Shown here one piece after another: positions 27,215 to 34,923 of a DNA stretch of 64,000 bases. Location: NCBI GenBank assembly GCA_041398025.1, contig JAWKVM010000026.1:80786-144785 (forward strand). The letters are read 5' to 3'. Within the stretch, counting starts at the first letter, position 1, and every line of letters begins with the position of its first letter. Made by a program: the position numbers and the translations under genes. This DNA comes from JANQPX01 sp041398025. Its GTDB lineage: Bacteria > Pseudomonadota > Alphaproteobacteria > Geminicoccales > Geminicoccaceae. Under the pieces are notes generated by a model, which searched no databases, had not been told where the DNA came from, and worked only from the letters and a program-made list of their open reading frames with translations.

Positions 27215-27288
27215 CCAGAGTATCCCATGCCGATGGTTACCATTTCCTTTCACCGACGCTCATTTGAAGGATACCGTCGAAACGGCGT

Positions 27289-27358
27289 CGAATGCTTGGG
27301 TGCAAACCGTCGGTCCTGGCCGTGAGGTCCGAGTCGATGAGGTGGTCACCCCACCCTA
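27289..27358 (-). repeat. Stop-codon-abutting dispersed repeat, copy C
   Basis: A more diverged copy of the repeat at 12251-12321 and 48361-48433. It keeps gcaaaccgtc, ggtccgagtc and gatgaggtggtcacc in the same order and spacing, and again directly follows the stop codon of a minus-strand gene, here the enoyl-CoA hydratase. The stem next to the stop is ggtgg/ccacc with a 5-base loop. Confidence 0.65.
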
Positions 27359-28174
27359 GTGGCCGCGCCAGATGGGGTCGCGCTTTTCCGCGAACGCCTT
27401 GGCGCCTTCGAGGTTGTCGTCGGAGGCGTAGAGGGTGTCGACGGTTTTGAGCTGGCGGCGGGTGATGCGGTTCATGCAGTCCTGGAACTTGCTGTCCTCG
27501 GCGTCGCGCACGATTTCCTTGATCGCTGCGTAGACCAAAGGCGGGCCGCTTGCGAGCGTTCTGGCCATTTCCCTCGCCTTCTCAAGTAAGCCGTCCTGCG
27601 GCTGCAGGTGGTTGACGAAGCCCCAGCGGTGAGCCTCGTCCGCGTCGAGCCAGCGGCCGGTGAGCAGCATTTCCATGGCGATGTGGTAGGGGATGCGTTT
27701 GGGGAGCTTGATGCTGGCGGCGTCGGCGACGGTGCCGGAGCGGATTTCGGGAAGCGCGAAGGTGGCGGTTTCCGCGGCGAGGATGATGTCGGCGGACAGA
27801 GCGAGCTCGAGGCCGCCGCCGCAGCAGATGCCGTTGACCGCGGCGATCACGGGCTTGTTCAGATCGCGCAGCTCCTGGAGGCCGCCGAATCCGCCGACGC
27901 CGTAGTCGCCATCGACCGCCTCGCCGCCGGCGGCGGCCTTCAGGTCCCAACCAGCGGAGAAGAATTTTTCGCCGGCGGCGGTAAGCAGCGCGACGCGCAG
28001 GCGGTCGTCGTCGCGAAAGTTCGAAAAGACATCGCCCATGAGGCGGCTGGTAGCGAGGTCGATGGCGTTGGCCTTGGGGCGATCGAGGGTGACTTCGAGA
28101 ACGGCACCGTCGATGCGGCATTTGACGGGGCCGTCGGCCGGATAGACGGCGGCACGGTCGGGGTTTTTGTTCAT
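27356..28174 (-). CDS. Enoyl-CoA hydratase/isomerase family protein, carnitinyl-CoA dehydratase-like
   Basis: A 272-residue crotonase-fold enzyme. The oxyanion-hole segments are EKFFSAGWDLKA (about residue 70) and NGICCGGGLELALSADIILA (about 113), and the Glu-containing LPEIRSGTVADAA follows near 142. It resembles CaiD, which interconverts crotonobetainyl-CoA and carnitinyl-CoA. It is the last gene of the five-gene operon and overlaps the CoA-ligase gene by 4 bases. In this context hydration of crotonobetainyl-CoA is the likely role; a general enoyl-CoA hydratase is the alternative. Confidence 0.85.
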   Translation of the reverse strand: MNKNPDRAAVYPADGPVKCRIDGAVLEVTLDRPKANAIDLATSRLMGDVFSNFRDDDRLRVALLTAAGEKFFSAGWDLKAAAGGEAVDGDYGVGGFGGLQELRDLNKPVIAAVNGICCGGGLELALSADIILAAETATFALPEIRSGTVADAASIKLPKRIPYHIAMEMLLTGRWLDADEAHRWGFVNHLQPQDGLLEKAREMARTLASGPPLVYAAIKEIVRDAEDSKFQDCMNRITRRQLKTVDTLYASDDNLEGAKAFAEKRDPIWRGH

Positions 28175-30207
28175 GCTTTCCTCACGATCAGTGCATCGAC
28201 GGCGATCGCCTGTTCAGGCGTGACGATGAGCGGGTTAATCTCGACTTCGACCACGCGGTCGGCGTTCGCGACAATATAGGCCTGAACAGCCTCGATCGCC
28301 TCGAGGACCCGGCGCGGGTCCGCGGGTGGTTTGCCGCGGTAGCCCTGGAGCAGCCGTGCAATCTTCAGACCGGACAAGGCGGTTTCGATGGTGGCGCGCG
28401 AGGACGGGATCAGCAGCGAGGTGGCATCGTCGAGCAGCTCAGTGAGGGTACCGCCGGCGCCGATGGTCAGGACGAAGCCGTGGGCGGGATCGAGGACGAC
28501 GCCGACCAAGAGCTCTGCGACACCGTCCGGCACCATCGCCTCGACCAGGAAGCGCTTGGCCGGCATGGCTCGGGTCGCCTCATACACCGCCTGCTCGCTC
28601 ATCAGGCCGAGCCTGACCAGGCCCGCCTCCGACTTGTGCGCAGCGCCCTCGCCTTTCAGCACCACCGGAAACCCGATCGCCCGAGCGCGGGCGGCTGCCT
28701 CGTCCGCGGTGTCTGCGGTTTCCGAAGGCGGCACCCGCAGACCGAAGTCGGCGAGCTCGGCCTTGGCCTCAGCCTCGGACAAGGTGACGCGCTCGCCGCC
28801 GCCCGCACCGAACAGTACGGGGCCCAGCGCCTCGCTGGCCGAGCTGGCGGGGGGTTGCAGGGTGGCGGCGAGGCTGGCGAGGGCATCGTCCAGGCCGAGC
28901 AGCGGGGCGATGCCGGCGTCAAGGGCGCGCGCGGCGATGTCTTCGGGCATGTTTTCGGGGAGCGACGCGACCAGGGCGAAGCGGCCGCCGCTCTGCTCCT
29001 TCGCGGCGATCAGCGCCTCCAGGCAGATGTCCCAGTCGGTGCGCGCGCAGCGCTCGGGATGGGGGTAGTCGAGCACCAGGCAGGTCATGTCGATATGATC
29101 CGCGGCCATGGCCGCGAAGACCGCCTGCATGGCCTCGCGGTCGCGCCAGATGGCGGTGTGGTAGTCGAGCGGATTGACCAAGCGAACCGGTGGTCGGAGG
29201 TGTTTTCGAAACGTCGTCTTCTGCTCGTCGGTCAGCAGCGGATAGGTGAGCGGCAGGTCTTCCGCCGTATCCGCCATCAGGCTGGCCTCGCCGCCGGAGC
29301 AGCTGAGTGAGGCGATGCGTTCGAAGCGCCGTCGGCCGTGCAGGTGGGCCAGGGTGAGGATGGAGAGAAACTGCGTCAGGCTGGCCGCGCGCATCATGCC
29401 GAGCCTCGCCATCAGTGCCCGCGCCCCCGCCTCGCTGCCGGCGAGCGACGCCGTGTGGGTGAGCGTCGCTTGCTGCGCCGCGGTCGATCGGCCGGACTTC
29501 AAGACGACGATCGCTTTCCCTTTTTGTCGAGCCAGTGCTGCCAGCACCTCATAACAGCGGATGTCGCCGAAGCCTTCGACGTGGAGGCCGAGCGCGGTGA
29601 CGCGCTCGTCGTGGAGCAGGGCTCGGCCGATGTCGGCCATGCCGACCACCGCCTGATTGCCCGCGGCGACAAGATAGGCGACAGGCAGCGCGCGGCGCTG
29701 CATGGTGAGGTTGAGCAGGATGTTGGAGGACTGGCCGATAATGGCGACGCCTTGCTCCACCGGCGTCAGCCCGTGCACATCCGGCCAAAGCGCCGCCCGG
29801 TCGAGCGCGTTGATGAAGCCGTAGCAGTTCGGCCCGAATAGGGGCATGGCGCCAGCGGCGCTCGCCAGACTTTGCTGCAGGGGCTCGCCGTCTTCGGACT
29901 CCTTGAACCCGCTGGCGAAGCAGACGGCACCGCCGGCGCCCCGGGCGCTCAGCGCCTGCACGACCTCGATGGTCGCCTGGCGATTGACGCCGACGAAGGC
30001 GGCATCGGGTGCGTCCGGCAGATCCGCGACGCTCGCAAAGGCCGGGAGATCGGCCACCGACCCGCGGCTCGGGTGGACCGGCCAGACGGCCCCCGGAAAC
30101 GCCCAGTCCTGCAGGCGCCGGATCACGGCCTCGCACCAGGCGCCGCCGCCGATCACGGCGATCGACCGCGGGCGCAGCAGACGCTCCAGGTTCACGTCAC
30201 GATCCAA
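28171..30207 (-). CDS. NDP-forming acyl-CoA synthetase (acetate-CoA ligase family)
   Basis: A 678-residue single-chain ligase with CoA-binding Rossmann domain (RPRSIAVIGGGAW at residue 14), succinyl-CoA-ligase-like domains in the middle with the phospho-accepting His in LTHTASLAGSE (near 252), and a C-terminal ATP-grasp domain (from about 470, with FPVVLKGEGAAHKSEAGLV). It would make an acyl-CoA from a carboxylate with ATP cleaved to ADP and phosphate. In the carnitine operon the natural substrate is gamma-butyrobetaine or carnitine, a job done by AMP-forming CaiC in enterobacteria. Overlaps both neighbours. Confidence 0.88.
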   Translation of the reverse strand: MDRDVNLERLLRPRSIAVIGGGAWCEAVIRRLQDWAFPGAVWPVHPSRGSVADLPAFASVADLPDAPDAAFVGVNRQATIEVVQALSARGAGGAVCFASGFKESEDGEPLQQSLASAAGAMPLFGPNCYGFINALDRAALWPDVHGLTPVEQGVAIIGQSSNILLNLTMQRRALPVAYLVAAGNQAVVGMADIGRALLHDERVTALGLHVEGFGDIRCYEVLAALARQKGKAIVVLKSGRSTAAQQATLTHTASLAGSEAGARALMARLGMMRAASLTQFLSILTLAHLHGRRRFERIASLSCSGGEASLMADTAEDLPLTYPLLTDEQKTTFRKHLRPPVRLVNPLDYHTAIWRDREAMQAVFAAMAADHIDMTCLVLDYPHPERCARTDWDICLEALIAAKEQSGGRFALVASLPENMPEDIAARALDAGIAPLLGLDDALASLAATLQPPASSASEALGPVLFGAGGGERVTLSEAEAKAELADFGLRVPPSETADTADEAAARARAIGFPVVLKGEGAAHKSEAGLVRLGLMSEQAVYEATRAMPAKRFLVEAMVPDGVAELLVGVVLDPAHGFVLTIGAGGTLTELLDDATSLLIPSSRATIETALSGLKIARLLQGYRGKPPADPRRVLEAIEAVQAYIVANADRVVEVEINPLIVTPEQAIAVDALIVRKA

Positions 30208-31357
30208 ACGGCCTCAACAATTCGCGACCGATGATGTGGCGCTGGATTTCCGACGTGCCGTCCCAGATGCGCTCGACGCGGGCGTCCCGCCAGAAGCGCT
30301 CGATCGGCAGGTCGTTCATCAGGCCCATGCCGCCGAAGATCTGCAAGGTCGCGTCGGTCACACGCGCCAGCATCTCGGAGGCGTAGAGCTTGGCGCTGGC
30401 GATCTCGCGGTTGGCGGGGAGGTCCTGATCGAGACGCCAGGCGGCGGCGAGCGTCAGGAAATCGGCGGCGTCGATCTCGGTGATCATGTCGGCGATCTGG
30501 AAGCTCACCCCCTGGAACCTGCCGATCGGCTGGCCGAATTGTTTCCGTTCGGCAGCGTGGGCTAATGCCAGATCGAAGCAGCGGCGTGCGCGGCCGACGG
30601 CCATGGTGGCCACCGTGATGCGCGTCGCATAGAGCCATTCGTTCATCACCTCGAAGCCGCGATCGACCTCGCCCAGCACCTGCGCGTCCGGCAGGCGGCA
30701 GGCGTCGAACTCGAGGATCATGTTCTTGTAGCCGCGGTGCGACACCGACTTGTAGCCGTCGCGGATGGTGAAGCCCGGGGTGCCGCGATCGACCAGGAAG
30801 GTGGTGATCTTTTTCTTCCTGCCGCGCGCCGTCTCCTCCTCACCGGTGGCGACGAACACGATGATGAAATCGGCATGATCGGCGCCGGAGATGAAATGCT
30901 TGGTGCCATCCAGCACCCAATCGGCGCCGTCGCGGCGTGCCGTGCAGCGCATGCTTCTTACATCAGAGCCCGCCTCGGGCTCGGTCATGGCGAGCGCGTC
31001 CATCCTGTCGCCGCGCACGGCAGGCAAAAGATAACGTTCGATCTGCTCACCCTGACAAGCCATCAGGATGTTCTGCGGCCGGCCGAAGAAATGGGTGAGC
31101 GCCATGGAGCCGCGCCCGAGCTCGCGCTCCACCAGGGCGAAGTCGACATGGGAGAGGCCGGCGCCGCCGACGCTCTCCGGAAAGTTACAGGCATAGAAAC
31201 CGATTTCTTTGACCTTGGCCTTGATGGCTTCGGCAAGCTCCAGCGGCACCTCGCCGGTGCGCTCGACCTCGTCTTCATGAGGATAGATCTCGCGCTCGAC
31301 GAAGTCGCGCACCGTGGCGACGATCAGCTCCTGCTCTTCGCTGAGACCGAAATTCAT
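30197..31357 (-). CDS. Acyl-CoA dehydrogenase
   Basis: A 386-residue flavoprotein of normal length. Family segments include FALVERELGRGSMALTHFFG, AMTEPEAGSDVRSMRC (FAD/substrate loop, near residue 127) and QIFGGMGLMNDLPIERFWRD near the C-terminus with WDGTSEIQRHIIGRELL, the expected ending. It likely oxidises gamma-butyrobetainyl-CoA to crotonobetainyl-CoA in this operon; electrons would pass to ETF. It overlaps the dehydrogenase-thioesterase gene by 4 bases and the CoA ligase by 11. A short-chain acyl-CoA role elsewhere cannot be excluded. Confidence 0.9.
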   Translation of the reverse strand: MNFGLSEEQELIVATVRDFVEREIYPHEDEVERTGEVPLELAEAIKAKVKEIGFYACNFPESVGGAGLSHVDFALVERELGRGSMALTHFFGRPQNILMACQGEQIERYLLPAVRGDRMDALAMTEPEAGSDVRSMRCTARRDGADWVLDGTKHFISGADHADFIIVFVATGEEETARGRKKKITTFLVDRGTPGFTIRDGYKSVSHRGYKNMILEFDACRLPDAQVLGEVDRGFEVMNEWLYATRITVATMAVGRARRCFDLALAHAAERKQFGQPIGRFQGVSFQIADMITEIDAADFLTLAAAWRLDQDLPANREIASAKLYASEMLARVTDATLQIFGGMGLMNDLPIERFWRDARVERIWDGTSEIQRHIIGRELLRPFGS

Positions 31358-32748
31358 GACGTGCCCTCCACCACAAGCGGAGCCAGCTTGGCCGACACCG
31401 TCGGCCCGGGTTCACAAGAGCGTCGGGTTTCGAGGCTGACATGGATCAGGAGTTGCTCGCAGGTGGCGACCGTGTCGTCGCCGCGCTTCATGTCGTGGAA
31501 CAATTTGAGCTTCTTGCCAGCGCCCTCCAACACGGTCGTGTCGACATGGACGGTATCGCCGGCGTGGCACTCGTTCAAAAAGCGGGTGTGGGTATCGACC
31601 GTGAAATAGCTCAGACCGGAAGCGATGTAGGCCTCATCCGCCCCGATCATCGCCATGATGGAGTCGGCGGCATCGGAAAAAACCTGGCCGTAGCGGCTTT
31701 CGTTCATGTGTCCGTTGTAGTCGGTCCAGTCGACTGGAATGACGCGATCCACCGTCCTGATCGGTTTTTTCTCGGATGTGACGCGCTCGGACCGCAGGCG
31801 CGCATCATGCTCGTTGAGAAGGACACCCGCCCCCCATTCCCGCCATTTGAGCGCACGCATCATGGCGACCAGATTGTCGTCGCGAATGCGCTCCAGCTCG
31901 CGGATCGAGCGGTGACCGGATTGGTGATCCGACTGATTGGCGATTTTTTGCACCAGCTCGTCGGTGAGCTCCGGGACATCCATGAGCTTGGTCCAGGGCC
32001 AGGTGAGGCACGGCCCGAACTGCTCGATGAAATGGGCCATGCCCGCCTCGCCGCCTGCGATCCGATAGGTCTCGAACAGGCCCATCTGCGCCCAGCGCAG
32101 GCCGAAGCCGAAGCGGATCGCATTGTCGATTTCTTCGGTCGTCGCGATATCGTCCTTGATCAGCCAGAGCGCTTCCCGCCAGACGGCTTCGAGCAGGCGA
32201 TCGGCGATGTGCGCGTCGATTTCCTTTCGGACGACCAGCGGCTTCATCCCAATAGACGTCAGGATGCCGCTCGCTCTGGCCACGGTCGTGGTCTGACCGA
32301 CCAGCTCCACCAGCGGCAGCAGATAGACCGGATTGAATGGATGCGCCACAAAGGCCCGGGCCCGACGCGGGCCGGCGTTGACTTGATTGAGCTCGGAGGG
32401 TTTGAAGCCCGAGGTCGACGAGCCGATCAGTGCATCATCCGGAGCGTGGGTCTGGATCTCGCCGAGCACCCGATGCTTGAGGTCCAGACGCTCGGGTACG
32501 CTCTCCTGGATCCAGTCGGCATCCCGAACGGCCGCGGGCAGTTCGTTGACAAACGTCAGCTTCCCTTCTGCAGGGAGAGCGGTCTCATAAAGGCCGGGCA
32601 ACGAGCGGCGGGCGTTGGCGACGACCTCGTTGATCTTGCGTTCGGCGTCCGGCCCCGGGTCGAACACCGAAACATCCCAGCCATTCAGCAGAAAGCGCGC
32701 CGCCCAGCCGCCGCCGATCACGCCGCCGCCGACAACAGCCGCCTTCAT
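31354..32748 (-). CDS. lcdH: L-carnitine dehydrogenase fused to a hot-dog thioesterase
   Basis: A 464-residue two-domain protein. Residues 1-310 are a 3-hydroxyacyl-CoA-dehydrogenase-like NAD enzyme (VGGGVIGGGWAARFLLNG at residue 5; catalytic His region RARAFVAHPFNPVYLLPLVE). Residues about 325-464 form a hot-dog thioesterase with DYNGHMNESRY. This architecture is that of L-carnitine dehydrogenase, oxidising carnitine to 3-dehydrocarnitine, with the thioesterase domain releasing glycine betaine from betainyl-CoA. The upstream BKACE gene supplies the intermediate step. It overlaps both neighbours by 4 bases. Confidence 0.9.
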   Translation of the reverse strand: MKAAVVGGGVIGGGWAARFLLNGWDVSVFDPGPDAERKINEVVANARRSLPGLYETALPAEGKLTFVNELPAAVRDADWIQESVPERLDLKHRVLGEIQTHAPDDALIGSSTSGFKPSELNQVNAGPRRARAFVAHPFNPVYLLPLVELVGQTTTVARASGILTSIGMKPLVVRKEIDAHIADRLLEAVWREALWLIKDDIATTEEIDNAIRFGFGLRWAQMGLFETYRIAGGEAGMAHFIEQFGPCLTWPWTKLMDVPELTDELVQKIANQSDHQSGHRSIRELERIRDDNLVAMMRALKWREWGAGVLLNEHDARLRSERVTSEKKPIRTVDRVIPVDWTDYNGHMNESRYGQVFSDAADSIMAMIGADEAYIASGLSYFTVDTHTRFLNECHAGDTVHVDTTVLEGAGKKLKLFHDMKRGDDTVATCEQLLIHVSLETRRSCEPGPTVSAKLAPLVVEGTS

Positions 32749-33653
32749 CGTGGTGCTCGCTTGGTAAGGCCGAGGCGTTGGCGCACGTCGTCAGGGCCGA
32801 GCACGACAGCCCCCATCGCTTCGATGATGGTGACCGCGCGCTCGACCAGCGCCTGGTTGGTGGCGAGCTGCCCTTTCGCGAGCCAGAGATTGTCCTCCAG
32901 GCCGACGCGCACATTGCCGCCCGCGAGCACGGCAGCGGCGACATAGGGCATCTCGTTCCGGCCGATCGAGAAGGCGGACCAGGTCCAGCCCTGGGGGACG
33001 TTGTTGACCATCGCCATGAAGGTGTTGAGGTCGTCGGGTGCTCCCCAGGGCACGCCCATGCAGAGCTGGACCAGGGCCGGTTCTTTCAGGACGCCGTCGG
33101 CGACCAGCTGCCTGGCGTACCAGAGATGGCCGGTGTCGAAGGCTTCGATTTCGGGCCGCACGCCAAGCTCGGTCATCAAAGCGCCCATGGCCTGGAGCAT
33201 GCCCGGCGTGTTGGTCATGACATAGTCGGCTTCCGCAAAATTCATGGTGCCGCAGTCGAGGGTGCAGATTTCCGGCAGGCACTCGGCGATGTGCGCAACG
33301 CGCTCCTCGGCACCAGCCATGTCCGTGCCCGCGGTGAGCGGCAGGGGGGCAGACGGCGGGCCGAAGATCATGTCCCCGCCCATGCCGGCGGTGAGGTTGA
33401 GCACGGCGTCGACCTTGGCGTCGCGGATGCGCTCGGTCACTTCTCGGTACAATCTTGTATCGCGTGACGGGGCTCCCGTCTCGGGATCGCGCACATGGCA
33501 ATGCACGATCGCGGCACCGGCCTTCGCCGCCGCGATCGCCGAGGCGGCGATCTGCTCGGGACTCCTCGGCACGTGGGGCGATCGGTCCTGCGTACCGCCG
33601 GACCCGGTGACGGCACAAGTGATGAAGACCTCGCGGTTCATAGAAAGCGGCAT
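32745..33653 (-). CDS. BKACE-family beta-keto acid cleavage enzyme, probable dehydrocarnitine cleavage
   Basis: A 302-residue zinc enzyme of the 3-keto-5-aminohexanoate cleavage (BKACE) family. The zinc histidines are in IVHCHVRDPETG (residues 51 and 53), with further family segments VLNLTAGMGGDMIFGPPSAP and VGLEDNLWLAKGQLATN near the C-terminus. Members condense a beta-keto acid with acetyl-CoA to yield acetoacetate and a new CoA ester. Next to carnitine dehydrogenase the substrate is almost certainly dehydrocarnitine, giving betainyl-CoA. The start ATG 33653 has a GGAGGG box 4 bases upstream. First gene of the operon. Confidence 0.9.
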   Translation of the reverse strand: MPLSMNREVFITCAVTGSGGTQDRSPHVPRSPEQIAASAIAAAKAGAAIVHCHVRDPETGAPSRDTRLYREVTERIRDAKVDAVLNLTAGMGGDMIFGPPSAPLPLTAGTDMAGAEERVAHIAECLPEICTLDCGTMNFAEADYVMTNTPGMLQAMGALMTELGVRPEIEAFDTGHLWYARQLVADGVLKEPALVQLCMGVPWGAPDDLNTFMAMVNNVPQGWTWSAFSIGRNEMPYVAAAVLAGGNVRVGLEDNLWLAKGQLATNQALVERAVTIIEAMGAVVLGPDDVRQRLGLTKRAPR

Positions 33654-33750
33654 GCATCCCTCCGATGTTGGAAATATCGAAGCTCAGAGCGGCGTCGCCG
33701 GCAAGCGTGTTTCGAGACGAGGGCCTGAACTTCGTGCTATGGGACATGCC
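33654..33750. promoter_or_regulatory. Divergent promoter region, carnitine operon and aruHI pair
   Basis: Ninety-seven bases separate the starts of the leftward carnitine operon and the rightward aminotransferase gene. Both promoters and any operator must lie here. No regulator gene is next to either unit, and I could not pick a certain -10/-35 or palindromic operator. Confidence 0.55.
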
Positions 33751-34923
33751 ATGATCAGACCCTTCGCCCCGATCACCGAACGCCTCGGCCATACCGGCAG
33801 CGCCAAATGGGCGGTGCATGTCGCGAGCCGGGCGCGCCGGCGTGCGGGCGCCGATATCGTCGAGCTCACCATCGGCGAGCCCGATCTGCCGACCGATCCC
33901 GCCCTGATCGAGACCGCCGTGCGTGCCATGCGGGCGGGCCGCACCGGCTATGCCGACGGCCGCGGCGAGCCCGACCTGATCGAGGCGCTGGTCGAGCGCT
34001 ATCGGCGGCGCCGGGCGGACATCGATGCTGCCAACATCCTCTGCTTTCCGGGCACGCAGACCGCGCTTTTTGCCACCATGATGGGCCTCGCGTCGGAGGG
34101 CGACGGCGTTCTGGTCGGCGATCCGTTCTATGCAACCTATGAGGGCGTGATCCGCGCTGGCGGCGCCCATCCCGTGAGCGTGCCGCTTCGCCCGGAGCAT
34201 GGCTTTCGCCTGCAGGCCGAGGATCTCGAGGCGGCGATCACGCCTGCCTGCCGGGCGCTGCTTTTCAATTCGCCGCACAACCCGTCCGGCGCCGTGCTCG
34301 ATGCGTCGGCGGTGCGGGCGATCGGCGAGGTATGCGTGAAAAACGATCTCTGGCTGGTGTGCGACGAAGTCTACGAGGAGCTGGTGTTCGAGGGCGCCTT
34401 CGTCTCGCCCTTCGACGATCCGGCCTTCGCCGAGCGCGCGATCGCGCTGTCCTCGATCTCGAAATCCTGCGCCGCCCCCGGCTTTCGCTCCGGCTGGGCG
34501 GTCGGGCCCGCGGAGTTCTGCAGGGCGGTGCTGCCGATCTCGGAAGCGATGCTGTTCGGCAACCAGCCCTTCATCGCCGACATGACAGCCTACGCCTTGC
34601 GAAACCCGCCGGACAGCGCGCGAAAAATGCGCGAGGACTATCGCCGTCGCGCGTCGATCTTCGCCGATGCCTTCGACGCGCTGCCGGGCACCACCCCCTA
34701 TCGTCCGGCCTCGGGCATGTTCATTCTCGCCGATGTCGCCGGCACCGGCCTCGACGGCGAGACGTTCGCCTGGGGGCTGCTGGAGGCGGGTGTCGCGGTG
34801 ATGCCGGGCGCTTCCTTCGGCGACAACGCGGCCGACCTCATCCGGCTCAGCCTGACCGTGCCTGATGAGGCCGTGCATCGCGCCTGCGCGCGCATCGGAC
34901 GGTTCGTGGAGGGCCTGACATGA
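33751..34923 (+). CDS. aruH: Arginine-pyruvate transaminase (AruH-like), class I/II aminotransferase
   Basis: A 390-residue PLP aminotransferase. The PLP lysine is near 238 in SSISKSCAAPGFRSGW, with NSPHNPSGAV and CDEVYEELVFEG before it. Several segments (GYADGRGE, HNPSGA, DLWLVCDEVY, VSPFDDP) run parallel to Pseudomonas AruH as I remember it. It would convert arginine and pyruvate to 5-guanidino-2-oxopentanoate and alanine. The stop overlaps the start of the AruI-like gene by 4 bases. ATG 33751 (GGGAC upstream) is preferred over ATG 33739. A different amino-acid substrate remains possible. Confidence 0.8.
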   Translation: MIRPFAPITERLGHTGSAKWAVHVASRARRRAGADIVELTIGEPDLPTDPALIETAVRAMRAGRTGYADGRGEPDLIEALVERYRRRRADIDAANILCFPGTQTALFATMMGLASEGDGVLVGDPFYATYEGVIRAGGAHPVSVPLRPEHGFRLQAEDLEAAITPACRALLFNSPHNPSGAVLDASAVRAIGEVCVKNDLWLVCDEVYEELVFEGAFVSPFDDPAFAERAIALSSISKSCAAPGFRSGWAVGPAEFCRAVLPISEAMLFGNQPFIADMTAYALRNPPDSARKMREDYRRRASIFADAFDALPGTTPYRPASGMFILADVAGTGLDGETFAWGLLEAGVAVMPGASFGDNAADLIRLSLTVPDEAVHRACARIGRFVEGLT

